NCBI GenBank assembly: GCA_947589475.1
Contig: CANQBO010000019.1
Span: 1 to 38,714, forward strand
Reading direction: 5' to 3'
From: an uncultured Clostridia bacterium
GTDB taxonomy: Bacteria; Bacillota; Clostridia; Christensenellales; CAG-917
Length of the DNA stretch: 38,714 bases
The position numbers and the translations under genes were made by a program. Shown in pieces: positions 18,082-26,509 of the stretch. A model generated the notes under the pieces. That model did no database searches and had not been told where the DNA came from. It worked only from the letters and a program-made list of their open reading frames with translations. How positions within the stretch are numbered: position 1 is the first letter of the stretch; each line of letters starts with the position of its first letter.

Positions 18082-18113
18082 GTAAAGATCACCCTCCTAA
18101 ATAAATTGTCTTG

Positions 18114-18422
18114 TCAAAGCTTGATCGAGATGTCAACGCCCGCGGGCAGGTCGAGCTTCATGAGAGAGTCGAGCGTGCTCTTTGTGGGGTTGTAGATGTC
18201 GATCAAACGCTTGTGCGTCCTCAGTTCAAACTGTTCGCGGCTGTCCTTGTACATGTGCGTAGCACGAAGTATGGTGATGATCTCCTTGTCCGTGGGGAGA
18301 GGGATGGGACCCGAAACCTTCGTCCCCGTCTTCTTGACGGTCTCGACTATCCTTTCCGCAGAAAGGTCGATAAGGTTGTGATCGTAAGCCTTGAGCTTGA
18401 TTCTGATTTTTTGTCCAGCCAT
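18114..18422 (-). CDS. rpsJ: 30S ribosomal protein S10
   Basis: First gene of the supercluster. S10 is a 30S head protein and, as NusE, a transcription antitermination factor. [33 protein letters not shown] and [40 protein letters not shown] are diagnostic. 102 residues. AGGAGG lies 5 nt before the ATG. The str genes (rpsL, rpsG, fusA, tuf) are not adjacent upstream. Confidence 0.98.
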   Translation of the reverse strand: MAGQKIRIKLKAYDHNLIDLSAERIVETVKKTGTKVSGPIPLPTDKEIITILRATHMYKDSREQFELRTHKRLIDIYNPTKSTLDSLMKLDLPAGVDISIKL

Positions 18423-18443
18423 TTTAGCCTCCTACTTATTCGC

Positions 18444-18536
18444 CGCGGATACCTTTGATTATTTAACACCTATCCGCGTGTGTCTTTATATTTTTCCTGC
18501 GCCCGAAGGCGCAAAACAAATCTCTGCATAGGCAGA
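18444..18536 (-). promoter_or_regulatory. structured leader of the S10-spc-alpha supercluster
   Basis: Between the predicted start near 18539 and rpsJ the RNA can form three stems: TCTGC / GCAGA (18523-18536) at the 5' end; TGCGCC-TTCG-GGCGCA (18498-18513), a very stable cUUCGg tetraloop; and CGCGGATA / TATCCGCG (18444-18451 with 18471-18478) ending 15 nt before the SD. None has a T-tract, so they are not simple terminators. A protein-binding autoregulatory leader is possible but unproven. Confidence 0.55.
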
Positions 18537-18545
18537 TACTGTAAT

Positions 18546-18574
18546 ATAATAGCTAACAACCGCCCCTTTGTCAA
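18546..18574 (-). promoter_or_regulatory. main promoter of the ribosomal supercluster
   Basis: On the minus strand TTGACA (18569-18574), 17 nt, TATTAT (18546-18551). Upstream of the -35 are alternating A- and T-runs (about 18578-18630) resembling an UP element, plus a small palindrome TTTTCAACTTGAAAA at 18578-18592. Leader about 117 nt. Confidence 0.88.
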
Positions 18575-18631
18575 ACATTTTCAACTTGAAAATCAAAAAA
18601 TTTTTGCATATTTTCAAAAAAATTTTTCCTC

Positions 18632-18855
18632 TTGTATAGTCCCCTCCGCCCCACCGCAATATGTTGCGTCCGGCTTCAAAACATCGCGTATTTTATTGTA
18701 CGCGCGTTCGTGCGCGCGTACGCGCGAGGCGTCCCCTGCCCGAGCGTAACGTACAAATAATATAATTTTGTAAGAAAATTGTAATTCTTATGTCACGCAT
18801 ATTTAAGAATGGCGTGCGAAAATGTTATCGTAAAAAAACTTAGAGGAGATTTTCT
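18632..18855. other. divergent intergenic region upstream of the SDR gene
   Basis: No gene is supported. It contains a 9-bp perfect inverted repeat GTACGCGCG / CGCGCGTAC (18698-18706, 18713-18721), a TATAAT at 18761-18766 without a matching -35, and the SD GAGGAG before the ATG at 18856. The SDR promoter is probably here but not confidently placed. Confidence 0.4.
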
Positions 18856-20430
18856 ATGAAAGACAAAGTCGTCGTTGCAATGACGGGCGCGAGCGGCAAT
18901 ATGGGAATGGAGACGCTTGCTCAACTCATGGAGCTTGACAGAGTCGTCAAGGTGAAAGCGCTTCTGCTCAACGAGAGGCGGGAGAGGCGCTATGCGCGCG
19001 CCATACGCAAAAAATATAAAAACAGAGTGCAGATAATTTTCGGCAATATCGCGGATATGCAGAAGTGTCGCGAGCTTGTGGCGGACGCGGACTACGTCCT
19101 GCACCTCGCGGCGGTCATTCCCCCTATGGCGGATCATCACCCAAAGGAAACGGACGACTGCAACCGTCTGGGCACGATAAATCTTGTCAACGCGGTGCAG
19201 GAGCTTGGCGACAAACAGCCCAAATTCGTGCACATTTCCACCGTGGCGATATACGGCAACCGCAACTATAAGCACCCGTGGGGGCGCGTGGGCGATCCCC
19301 TCATATCCAGCGTGTACGACGAGTACTCCGCAAGCAAGATAAAGGGCGAGAGATACGTGCTGGACAGCGACCTCAAGTGCTGGGCGGTGCTTCGCCAGAC
19401 GGGTATGTTGCACAGCCGCATGCTGACAAACAACATGAAGGACGGGCTTATGTTCCACACCTGTTTCAACGCGCCCATAGAGTGGGTGACCGCGCGCGAC
19501 AGCGGCAGGCTTTTGAAAAACCTCGTGGAAAGGGACGCCTCGGGACAGCTGGACGGGAAATTCTGGAAAAAGTGCTACAACATAGGCGGCGGCGCGCGCA
19601 ACAGAGTGACGGGCTACGACACGTTCGATCAAGGGTTCGAGATAATCGGCGGCTCTACGGAAAAGTTTATGAAACCGCAGTGGAATTCATTGAGAAACTT
19701 CCACTGTATGTGGTTTGAGGACAGCGACGTTTTGAACGACTACTTTGATTTCCAAAAGGAGGACATCAAGGACTATTGGACGGAGATACTCAAAAAGCAC
19801 AGCTACTATAGGGTGGCAAAGCTTTTCCCCGCGGGACTCATACGCAAGCTTGCGATAGAGAGATTGCTCAAGGACGAGAACGCCCCGCGCAAGTGGATCT
19901 CGAGCGACGACGCGGGCAAGGTGCGCGCCTTCTTCGGAAGTCCCGAAAACGTGACGAACATGCCAGAGGATTGGAGCAAATTCCCCGTCCTCGCAAAGGG
20001 ACAGCTTGCCGACGGCAGTATAGACTACGACGAGATGCGCAACATCGAGCACGTCAAAGAAAACGGCTATCATTTGAGTCACGGCTATGACGAGACGAAA
20101 CCCGACAGCGAGCTGGACATCGAGGATATGCGCGACGCGGCGGCTTTCAGGGGCGGCAGGTGCATATCCGAAAGCATGACAAAGGGAGACCTGTACACAA
20201 AGCTGGAGTGGGAGTGTCACGACGGACATCGCTTTTTCGCCTCCCCCTACACCGTGCTCAAGGCGGGACATTGGTGCCCTCAGTGCTGTCAGCCTCAACC
20301 TTGGGACTATGACAGACTTTCAAAGTTCATGCCCTTCTACGCGCAGGTGTGGTACGACACCCACGCAAAGGGCGAAAATCGGACATATTGGTTCGACAGG
20401 GAGCACAAAGCGCGCTTCACAAAGTTTTAA
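18856..20430 (+). CDS. NAD-dependent epimerase/dehydratase (extended SDR) with C-terminal zinc-ribbon-like segment
   Basis: Rossmann-fold oxidoreductase of the extended SDR family; substrate unknown. The N-terminal GASGNMG (11-17) binds the dinucleotide, LHLAAVIPP (83-91) follows, HISTVAIYG (126-134) carries the catalytic Ser/Thr, and YSASK (157-161) is the catalytic YxxxK. It is 524 residues against about 310-340 for typical members. The extra part ends in a Cys454/His458/Cys474/Cys477 ribbon (WECHDGH ... GHWCPQC) resembling treble-clef or DUF4379-like repeats. SD GAGGAG lies 10 nt upstream. It is followed after 14 nt by a flavodoxin/ferredoxin protein, which suggests a shared redox context. 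Confidence 0.85.
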   Translation: MKDKVVVAMTGASGNMGMETLAQLMELDRVVKVKALLLNERRERRYARAIRKKYKNRVQIIFGNIADMQKCRELVADADYVLHLAAVIPPMADHHPKETDDCNRLGTINLVNAVQELGDKQPKFVHISTVAIYGNRNYKHPWGRVGDPLISSVYDEYSASKIKGERYVLDSDLKCWAVLRQTGMLHSRMLTNNMKDGLMFHTCFNAPIEWVTARDSGRLLKNLVERDASGQLDGKFWKKCYNIGGGARNRVTGYDTFDQGFEIIGGSTEKFMKPQWNSLRNFHCMWFEDSDVLNDYFDFQKEDIKDYWTEILKKHSYYRVAKLFPAGLIRKLAIERLLKDENAPRKWISSDDAGKVRAFFGSPENVTNMPEDWSKFPVLAKGQLADGSIDYDEMRNIEHVKENGYHLSHGYDETKPDSELDIEDMRDAAAFRGGRCISESMTKGDLYTKLEWECHDGHRFFASPYTVLKAGHWCPQCCQPQPWDYDRLSKFMPFYAQVWYDTHAKGENRTYWFDREHKARFTKF

Positions 20431-20444
20431 AACTCACGACGTTT

Positions 20445-21344
20445 ATGAAAAAAGCGATAATTTACGTGTTTTCCGGCACGGGCAACACCAAAAAGATATG
20501 CGACCTTTACAAGGCGGAATTCGAGGCGCACGATGTAGAGACGACGCTGTTCGAGCTAAAGCGGGATATGAGCGAACTTCCCTCCCCCGACGGCTTCGAC
20601 CTTGTTGGGTTTGCCTATCCCATACACGGTTTCAACGCGCCGCACATAATGCTCGACCTCGCAAAAGCTCTCCCGAAGAGGGCGAAGGGGGACGAGAAAA
20701 AGTATTTCGTGCTTAAAAGTTCGGGAGAGCCGCTAAAGTTGAACAACATATCCTCTTATAAGATGCGCGCTATACTTAAGCGCAGAGGATATGCGCAATT
20801 TGCGGAATATCACTACGTCATGCCCTACAATATGATCTTCCGTCACACGGACAGCATGGCGGCAAAGATGTGGCGCACCGCAAAGGAGCTTGCTCCCGTC
20901 GAGGCGCGCGAGACGCTTGACGAAACTCCGCATATTTTAAAAGGCGTCCCCTTCGGGCGCTTCATAGCGTGGCTTTTCAGGATAGAACAGCCCGCGATGC
21001 GCGTCAACGGCAGAATGTTCAAGGTGAACAAAGACAAGTGCATAGGTTGCGGCAAGTGCGTAAAGGCGTGTCCCATGGGCAACATATCGCGAGGCGAGGA
21101 CGGCAAATTTCGCTTCGGCGGGGACTGCGTAATGTGTACGCGCTGTTCATTTTCCTGTCCCACGGACGCATTTAATATCGCGTTGCTCAACGGGTGGCGC
21201 GTAAACGGCAAGTACGACCTCGACTACGTCGGCGAAGAGCAGAAGAGCAAGCACGATCGATACTGCAAAAAAGCTTACAAGCGATATTTCGAGGCGGCGG
21301 AGCAAAAAATTGATTGTGCAAAACAAAATAATGTTGTAGAATAA
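20445..21344 (+). CDS. EFR1-type flavodoxin/ferredoxin fusion protein
   Basis: Probable cytoplasmic electron carrier. The N-terminal flavodoxin-like domain has an FMN phosphate loop SGTGNT (10-15). The C-terminal domain carries two 4Fe-4S motifs, CIGCGKCVKACP (Cys199, 202, 205, 209) and CVMCTRCSFSCP (Cys228, 231, 234, 238), both intact. 299 residues fits the EFR1 family common in anaerobic Firmicutes. I start at ATG 20445, 14 nt after the SDR stop, matching the family start MKKAIIYVFSGTGNT. No good SD is seen, so translation may depend on coupling. Confidence 0.87.
   Translation: MKKAIIYVFSGTGNTKKICDLYKAEFEAHDVETTLFELKRDMSELPSPDGFDLVGFAYPIHGFNAPHIMLDLAKALPKRAKGDEKKYFVLKSSGEPLKLNNISSYKMRAILKRRGYAQFAEYHYVMPYNMIFRHTDSMAAKMWRTAKELAPVEARETLDETPHILKGVPFGRFIAWLFRIEQPAMRVNGRMFKVNKDKCIGCGKCVKACPMGNISRGEDGKFRFGGDCVMCTRCSFSCPTDAFNIALLNGWRVNGKYDLDYVGEEQKSKHDRYCKKAYKRYFEAAEQKIDCAKQNNVVE
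21314..21342 (+). promoter_or_regulatory. possible promoter of the two-component pair
   Basis: TTGTGC (21314-21319), 17 nt, TAGAAT (21337-21342). Both boxes are imperfect and lie inside the 3' end of the flavodoxin gene. Predicted leader about 24 nt with GAGGG before ATG 21373. The pair may equally be read through from upstream. Confidence 0.35.
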
Positions 21345-21372
21345 ATGTATTAAGGCATTTTTGAGGGTAAAA

Positions 21373-22053
21373 ATGAGAAAAATTCTTATTGCCGAGGACA
21401 ACATCGAAATTTCGGACATGATGCGCAACTACCTGCTGAAGGCGGGGGATATGACGGTGTATCAGGCGTTTGACGGAAGGCAGGCGCTGGACATGGCGTT
21501 GCACATCGACCCAGACCTTGTGCTTCTTGACATCATGATGCCCGTCATTGACGGCTATGAGGTGTGCCGCAGACTGCGCGAAAGCAAGACCATTCCCGTC
21601 ATCGTCGTGTCCGCAAAAGTCGCCGAAGAGGACAAGGAACGCATGTTTTCCCTCGGCGCGGACGACTATATGACAAAGCCCTTCTCCTTCAAAGAAATGG
21701 TGATGAGGGTGCGCGCGCAACTGAGACGCTACTATGACTTCAACTCTCGGCAGACGGGCAACGACAGGCGCTACGGCAGACTGAGCATTTCCTCGTCTCG
21801 CTTCGAGGCGAAGGTGGACGGCGTGGACATACCCCTGACCGCGAAGGAATTTAAGATCCTCGACTACCTCACTCTGAACGCAAATCAGATAATCCCCAAA
21901 CAAAAGCTCATCGACGAGGTGTGGGGCATAGACGAATACATAGACGAAAACACCGTCGCGGTCACGATAGCGAGGCTCAGAGACAAGCTGGCGAAGGCGG
22001 ACATACACAATGTCACGACGGTATGGGGTCTCGGCTATAAGTGGCAGGACTGA
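21373..22053 (+). CDS. OmpR/PhoB-family response regulator
   Basis: Transcription regulator of a two-component system. Receiver domain 1-118 with acidic pair Glu8/Asp9, phosphoacceptor Asp53 (LLDIMMP), Thr/Ser80 region (VVSAK) and Lys102 (TKPF). The C-terminal winged helix 132-226 includes LTAKEFKILDYL and VTIARLRDKL, ending GLGYKWQD. 226 residues from ATG 21373, which follows GAGGG by 5 nt; the TTG at 21361 is less likely. The kinase gene follows 15 nt downstream. Confidence 0.95.
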   Translation: MRKILIAEDNIEISDMMRNYLLKAGDMTVYQAFDGRQALDMALHIDPDLVLLDIMMPVIDGYEVCRRLRESKTIPVIVVSAKVAEEDKERMFSLGADDYMTKPFSFKEMVMRVRAQLRRYYDFNSRQTGNDRRYGRLSISSSRFEAKVDGVDIPLTAKEFKILDYLTLNANQIIPKQKLIDEVWGIDEYIDENTVAVTIARLRDKLAKADIHNVTTVWGLGYKWQD

Positions 22054-22068
22054 CATTTTGACGACGTT

Positions 22069-23148
22069 ATGCGCAAATCGCGACTTGCAAAAATAGAGGC
22101 GGAGCTGATGAGGCTTCAGGAAGGAGACCTTCTCACGCCCGTCGAAATAGAGGGCGTGGGGGTCTACCACGCCATTTTAAAACGCCTCGACACGCTGAGG
22201 ATCGCGATGCTCAAACTTCAGGACGCGCAGGTGGACATCGCCAACCGCACAAACACGGCGATAGCGTCCGTCGCGCACGATATGAAAACTCCGCTCCAGA
22301 TAATTTCAGGCTATGCGGAGTGCCTGAGCGACGGCATGGACGACAAAAATTATGCCGAACTCATTCTGCAAAAGACAAGTCAGATGAACGAGATGGTGCT
22401 CTCCCTCGTCGAGGAATCGCACGCTGAACTCGAAAACAGCAAAGCCATAAAAAACATAACCAACGCGCGCGACTACTTTACTGAGGCGATAAACCGCATG
22501 CGCCCCGTCGCGGAGGCAAAGGGCATCACGATAAAACATAAAAAAGTGCCCGGCGTGCCCATAAGAGTGGACTCCTATCAATTCGGACGAGTGATACAAA
22601 ACCTCATCACGAACGCGGTCAAATATTCCCCGTCGGGGACGACGATCAAAGTTTCGTACAGACTGTGGGCAAAGTCTCTTTTCATCATCGTAAAGGATCA
22701 GGGACAAGGCATATCAAAGGCCAGCCTTCCCTACATCTTTGATCAGTTTTACACCGAGGACAAGACGCGCGCGAACTCCGAAAGCAACGGTTTGGGACTT
22801 TACATCACCAAAGAAATAGTGCGCGACCACGGCGGCAACATCACCGTGAAGAGCAAAAAGGACAAGGGCAGTACTTTTACCGTCGAGATACCCGTCGAGC
22901 CTACTCTCGATGAAAAACTTACGCTCACGGGCAGATTCGACAAGCTTCCGCTGTGGGGGAAGATACTCATAGAGATATTCTTCGGCTGGATAATGTCCGC
23001 CGCGTATCGCATAACGCGCTTTTTCGAGACTCGCAACACCTCCACACTCCTCTTCGGCGTGCTCTGTCTCGCGCTCTTCCCCTTCATGTGGTTCATAGAT
23101 TTTTTGAGCGTATGCGTCTATGGCAAGATAACTTTCCTCGCAGAATGA
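22069..23148 (+). CDS. sensor histidine kinase with C-terminal membrane segments
   Basis: Presumed partner of the upstream regulator. HAMP-like or helical N-terminus 1-60, H-box VAHDMKTPLQ with His70, N-box NLITNAVKYS (178-187), G1 DQGQGI (210-215), F-box FDQFYTEDKTRA and G2 SNGLGLYI (239-246). Unusually there is no N-terminal sensor or membrane segment. Instead the last 60 residues hold two hydrophobic stretches (about 299-315 and 326-351), so the kinase core would be anchored from its C-terminus. 359 residues. Signal unknown. Confidence 0.9.
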   Translation: MRKSRLAKIEAELMRLQEGDLLTPVEIEGVGVYHAILKRLDTLRIAMLKLQDAQVDIANRTNTAIASVAHDMKTPLQIISGYAECLSDGMDDKNYAELILQKTSQMNEMVLSLVEESHAELENSKAIKNITNARDYFTEAINRMRPVAEAKGITIKHKKVPGVPIRVDSYQFGRVIQNLITNAVKYSPSGTTIKVSYRLWAKSLFIIVKDQGQGISKASLPYIFDQFYTEDKTRANSESNGLGLYITKEIVRDHGGNITVKSKKDKGSTFTVEIPVEPTLDEKLTLTGRFDKLPLWGKILIEIFFGWIMSAAYRITRFFETRNTSTLLFGVLCLALFPFMWFIDFLSVCVYGKITFLAE

Positions 23149-23195
23149 AATTCAAATTCCTCTCAAGCGGGGGAAATCAAATCTTCATTGAATTT
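23148..23195 (+). terminator. possible stem-loop terminator of the kinase gene
   Basis: Outer 8-bp stem AAATTCAA / TTGAATTT (23148-23155, 23188-23195) enclosing a second stem TTCCTCT / GGGGGAA that needs two G-U pairs. The tail is AATTTG, a weak T-tract. The rest of the convergent gap up to tadA (23196-23387) is A/T-rich with no supported feature. Confidence 0.35.
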
Positions 23196-23387
23196 AATTT
23201 GTATATCTCGGCAGATAGTAAATATAAAAAATTTTCCACATATATTAGTCATTCGATGTTCGACAACGACATTCCCCTAGCAAAATCATATATGTCGTCG
23301 ATTTTCTTACGGTTTTTTTCAAAATTCTTCCCTTAAAATACGCAACTGTCACCCTCTCGGGCGGCTTGTTTTTGTCGCCTAGCCCTC

Positions 23388-23843
23388 TTAAGCTTTTTTG
23401 CGCTTCCCCGCAAAAAATTCGCCGAGAAGAGCAGCGCATTCATCCTGCATATGACCGCCGCTCACGGCTATGTCATGATTGAAAAGCCCCGCCTCAAGCA
23501 AGTTCACTTTCGAGCCGCACGCCCCCGCTTTTTTGTCATACGCTCCAAAATAGAGGGCGTCGATGCGCGCGTTTATCATCGCCCCTGCGCACATGGGACA
23601 AGGCTCCAAAGTCACGTAGACCTCGCACCCTTCAAGCCACCAATTTCCTACCGCTTTCGCGGCGGCAGACAGCGCGACGATCTCCGCATGGCACACGGCG
23701 TTGCCCTGCCTTTCCTTGAGGTTGCCGCCCTCGGCGATCGCTCGCCCGTCCTTGACTACGACGGCGCCTACGGGCACCTCGTCGGCAGCGGCGCACTCCT
23801 TTGCGATCTCTATCGCGCGCTCCATAAATTTTTGTTCATACAT
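23388..23843 (-). CDS. tadA: tRNA-specific adenosine deaminase TadA
   Basis: Converts A34 to inosine in tRNA-Arg(ACG), a zinc-dependent reaction. His52 and Glu54 (HAE) plus Cys82 and Cys85 (PCPMC) form the active site, and the MERAIEIAKECAAADEVPVGAVVV start is typical. 151 residues. The ATG at 23843 has GGAG 6 nt upstream. It lies 97 nt beyond rlmH and may be a separate unit: an 8-bp inverted repeat sits in the gap. Confidence 0.95.
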   Translation of the reverse strand: MYEQKFMERAIEIAKECAAADEVPVGAVVVKDGRAIAEGGNLKERQGNAVCHAEIVALSAAAKAVGNWWLEGCEVYVTLEPCPMCAGAMINARIDALYFGAYDKKAGACGSKVNLLEAGLFNHDIAVSGGHMQDECAALLGEFFAGKRKKA

Positions 23844-23853
23844 AGCATACTCC

Positions 23854-23888
23854 GCACTTTATCTATACAAAATCGCACGTTAAAGTGC
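23854..23888 (-). repeat. inverted repeat in the 5' region of tadA
   Basis: Perfect 8-bp arms GCACTTTA (23854-23861) and TAAAGTGC (23881-23888) with a 19-nt centre, just upstream of the tadA SD. Could be an operator or an RNA stem; no T-tract follows it. Confidence 0.4.
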
Positions 23889-23940
23889 TTATTGTGCAAT
23901 TTCAACTTACATTTTTATCCCAAAAGCCAAACTCTTTGCG

Positions 23941-24399
23941 TCATTTGTGATAAGGCAGTCCCGCGTTTATCGTCAGCGCGCGGTATATCTGCTCCATCAA
24001 CACAGCCCTGAACAACTGATGCGCAAAAGTCACTCTGCCAAAGGACACCACAAGTTTGGCGCGCTTCAAAAGTTCCTCGGTGAGTCCGAAACTGCCGCCT
24101 ATGACGAATGTCAGCTCGCTCACTCCGCTCGTCCCTTCGCCGTTTATAAACGAGGCGATCTCCTCGCTTGACAACAGTTTCCCGCCCTTGTCGAGCGCGA
24201 CGAGGTCTCCCTTGACGTGCGCGAGCAACTCCTCGCACTCTATGCGCTTTATCTCCTCGGGAGATTTGGACGCGGGCGCTTCGGGAAGCTCTACAACGCA
24301 AACTTTGGCAAAGCGCGAACACCGCTTGACATATTCGTCTATCGCTTGCGCAATATAACTTTCCTTTATCTTTCCTATCGCGACGACGTATATCTTCAT
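23941..24399 (-). CDS. rlmH: 23S rRNA pseudouridine-1915 N3-methyltransferase
   Basis: SPOUT-class enzyme that methylates pseudouridine 1915 in helix 69 of 23S rRNA. From ATG 24399: MKIYVVAIGKIKESYIAQAI, LDKGGKLLSSEEIA, the knot FVIGGSFGL at about 98-106, and HQLFRAVLMEQIYRA with the final LPYHK. 152 residues. A longer frame to 24903 runs antisense-like through the neighbouring gene and is rejected. The ATG overlaps the preceding protease stop by 4 nt. Confidence 0.95.
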   Translation of the reverse strand: MKIYVVAIGKIKESYIAQAIDEYVKRCSRFAKVCVVELPEAPASKSPEEIKRIECEELLAHVKGDLVALDKGGKLLSSEEIASFINGEGTSGVSELTFVIGGSFGLTEELLKRAKLVVSFGRVTFAHQLFRAVLMEQIYRALTINAGLPYHK

Positions 24400-25394
24400 C
24401 TCAGCATCCCCCATACAAAGCTCATGATCGCCGCGACGACGCCTACGACGACGGTGGCGATGAAGGGCATATCCTCTTTGAATGGCTTGACGCGTGCCGC
24501 TCCCCTGCCCTCCGCTAAAACCTCTTCGGACGGCGAATAGAAGGGGACGTTTGGTATTGTCCCCGCCTTCACCGCGTCCTTTCGCATGAGGAAGAGCACG
24601 AGTACGGTGAGTCCCGAGCATACTATGACGGCGACGATACTCACGGCACTGCCCGCCCCCGACGAGACCAAAAACTTTTCTATGACGTTGACAAAATCGA
24701 AAGCTCCGCCGTTCTGCGCGATGTATCCCTCGAAAACAGCCCACGCGTTGTTTATGATGTGCATCATCATTCCCGGGAATATGGATCCCGTGTAGTACAT
24801 CGCGAGCGCGATCATCACGCCGTCGAGGAAAGTGTAGCCCGTCTGCACTATGTTTTGATGCATGAGGCTGAAAAAGAGCGCGGAGACTATGACAAATTTC
24901 CACCCCGTTTCCTTATATCCCGCATATATCAAGCCTCGATGCGCGACCTCCTCGAATATCCCGGGAAGAAGCGCGGTGAGCGCCAGCTCTTTGAAAAGTA
25001 CGGCGACGCTCGAATAGTCCGTGGATGAGGGGATATGCGTAAAGCCTATGAGCACAAGCACGAATTGCCACACATAGGAAAACGCGGAAGTCACAACGAT
25101 CATGCAAAAAGTCAGCACGAGCGTCCTAAGGACGTTGCGCCCCGAAATTTTTTTGAAACCGAAATCGCTAAAAAAATTCCTTATCCCGCCGCCCTCGTAT
25201 CTTGTGACGGTAAGCAGATAAAGGCATACGCTCATTGCGCCGAATATCAAAAGCTGGACTATACAAGTGAAAAATGCGTCCGAATCCTCTATTCCCAGCG
25301 CGGAATAGACGTCAAGCGCGGAGGATATGCGCAACAGTAGCGCCATCAGCACTACGCCGAAATATATGAAGCCAACTTTAAGCCGCCTGCTCAT
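24396..25394 (-). CDS. CPBP-family intramembrane glutamic endopeptidase (second copy)
   Basis: Polytopic membrane protease of the CAAX/CPBP (Abi) family. Glu148-Glu149 and Arg153 (EEVAHRG), His179 (LFFSLMHQN) and His212 (MMMHIINNAW) form the conserved catalytic set. About eight hydrophobic segments; 332 residues from ATG 25394, which overlaps the upstream stop by 4 nt. The catalytic residues fall at almost the same positions as in the upstream copy, so the two look like a tandem duplication. Substrate unknown. Confidence 0.87.
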   Translation of the reverse strand: MSRRLKVGFIYFGVVLMALLLRISSALDVYSALGIEDSDAFFTCIVQLLIFGAMSVCLYLLTVTRYEGGGIRNFFSDFGFKKISGRNVLRTLVLTFCMIVVTSAFSYVWQFVLVLIGFTHIPSSTDYSSVAVLFKELALTALLPGIFEEVAHRGLIYAGYKETGWKFVIVSALFFSLMHQNIVQTGYTFLDGVMIALAMYYTGSIFPGMMMHIINNAWAVFEGYIAQNGGAFDFVNVIEKFLVSSGAGSAVSIVAVIVCSGLTVLVLFLMRKDAVKAGTIPNVPFYSPSEEVLAEGRGAARVKPFKEDMPFIATVVVGVVAAIMSFVWGMLR

Positions 25395-26509
25395 ATAAGC
25401 CCCAGGATGAACGAGTACAGCCAATAGACCGTCATCAGACCTATCGCGATCCATACTCCGAGAAGGAGCTTGCCTGCGGGAATGTTTTGCCCCATGCTTT
25501 CAAGATACGCCTTAGAGTTGACAAGCTGAATGTCGTTGCGCCGCGTGAGTTCGGACGTGACGCGCCTAAGTCCCGCCTTTGTGAAAAGCGACGCGAAAAA
25601 CTTGAAAAAGTCCGCAAATACGTTGTTTTTTCTTCTTTCGTCTACGGAATAGATGGAGAATTCGTCATAATCTATGCGTCCGACGATCTTGCTTGAACGC
25701 CCTCTTTCGCCCAAACGATACAGCGCATAAAAGAGCACGATGAGCATAAACAGTCCAAAGATCGTGCTCGCCGTGCCCGTCAGCCAATTGAAGGCGCCGA
25801 GGCGCACGTACAGCGCGTCGACTTCGGGCATGTATGCCGTCACGGTTATCGAGATGAAATTGTTGAAAAAGTGCACGAGGGACGCGGCGAATATTGAACC
25901 TGTGAGCGCTACGGTAAGCGCAAGCACGACGCCCAGCCCGAATTGATGCACCGTCTGCAACGGGTTTGCATGCATAAGGCTGAAGAGGAGCGCGGAGATG
26001 AGCGTTCCAAACCATACGTTCTTTGTGGACAGCCCCGAAAAAACTCCGCCGCGCATGAGCATTTCCTCGCCGACGGCGGGGAGTACCGCCATTATCAAAA
26101 GGGAGAGCATATATACGCCCGCATTCGAGAAATGCGGCATCGCGGCGCCCGCGCCGCTGAAACCTATAACTCCCAAAAACGCGCTCCACAAATTTGCGAG
26201 CGGCAAAAATGCCAATACGGCGGCTATGGCGATGAGAGGAGTGAGCGCAAGTTGCCACATATTCACGGGCTTTTTGAAGCGCACGACTTGCTTAAAGTCC
26301 CACTTGCGCAAACGACCGAAAAGGAGCACTGTCGCAATGAATGCCGCCTGCATAAGGGCGTACGCCACCCAGCTGAACACGGACATGCCGTCAAAGTCCG
26401 CGCTTACGCGAGAGAACGCAAGCGAGAGGAAGAGGGATATTACGCTCCCCACACAAACTGCCAACATATAGACCGACGCGCCTTCCGCCGCCTGTATCGT
26501 CCTTCTCAT
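25391..26509 (-). CDS. CPBP-family intramembrane glutamic endopeptidase (first copy)
   Basis: Same family as the next gene. Glu148-Glu149 and Arg153 (EEMLMRGG), His180 (LFSLMHANPLQ) and His213 (LVHFFNNF) are all present. 372 residues with about eight hydrophobic segments, then a basic cytoplasmic stretch of roughly 80 residues before one last C-terminal segment (LGVWIAIGLMTVYWLYSFIL). ATG overlaps the walJ stop by 4 nt, so walJ, both proteases and rlmH are translationally linked. Confidence 0.87.
   Translation of the reverse strand: MRRTIQAAEGASVYMLAVCVGSVISLFLSLAFSRVSADFDGMSVFSWVAYALMQAAFIATVLLFGRLRKWDFKQVVRFKKPVNMWQLALTPLIAIAAVLAFLPLANLWSAFLGVIGFSGAGAAMPHFSNAGVYMLSLLIMAVLPAVGEEMLMRGGVFSGLSTKNVWFGTLISALLFSLMHANPLQTVHQFGLGVVLALTVALTGSIFAASLVHFFNNFISITVTAYMPEVDALYVRLGAFNWLTGTASTIFGLFMLIVLFYALYRLGERGRSSKIVGRIDYDEFSIYSVDERRKNNVFADFFKFFASLFTKAGLRRVTSELTRRNDIQLVNSKAYLESMGQNIPAGKLLLGVWIAIGLMTVYWLYSFILGLI

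Noticed and set aside
18761..18766. TATAAT upstream of the SDR gene as its promoter
   Set aside because: No acceptable -35 at 16-18 bp and no TG extension; kept only as a remark.
18793..19632. 279-codon minus-strand frame opposite the SDR gene
   Set aside because: Composition typical of a shadow (His/Arg/Val-rich) and the SDR motifs on the plus strand are clear.
21373..23148. WalRK identity for the two-component pair because walJ and rlmH are nearby
   Set aside because: The pair is convergent with the walJ/rlmH operon and the kinase lacks the WalK N-terminal TM-PAS-HAMP arrangement.
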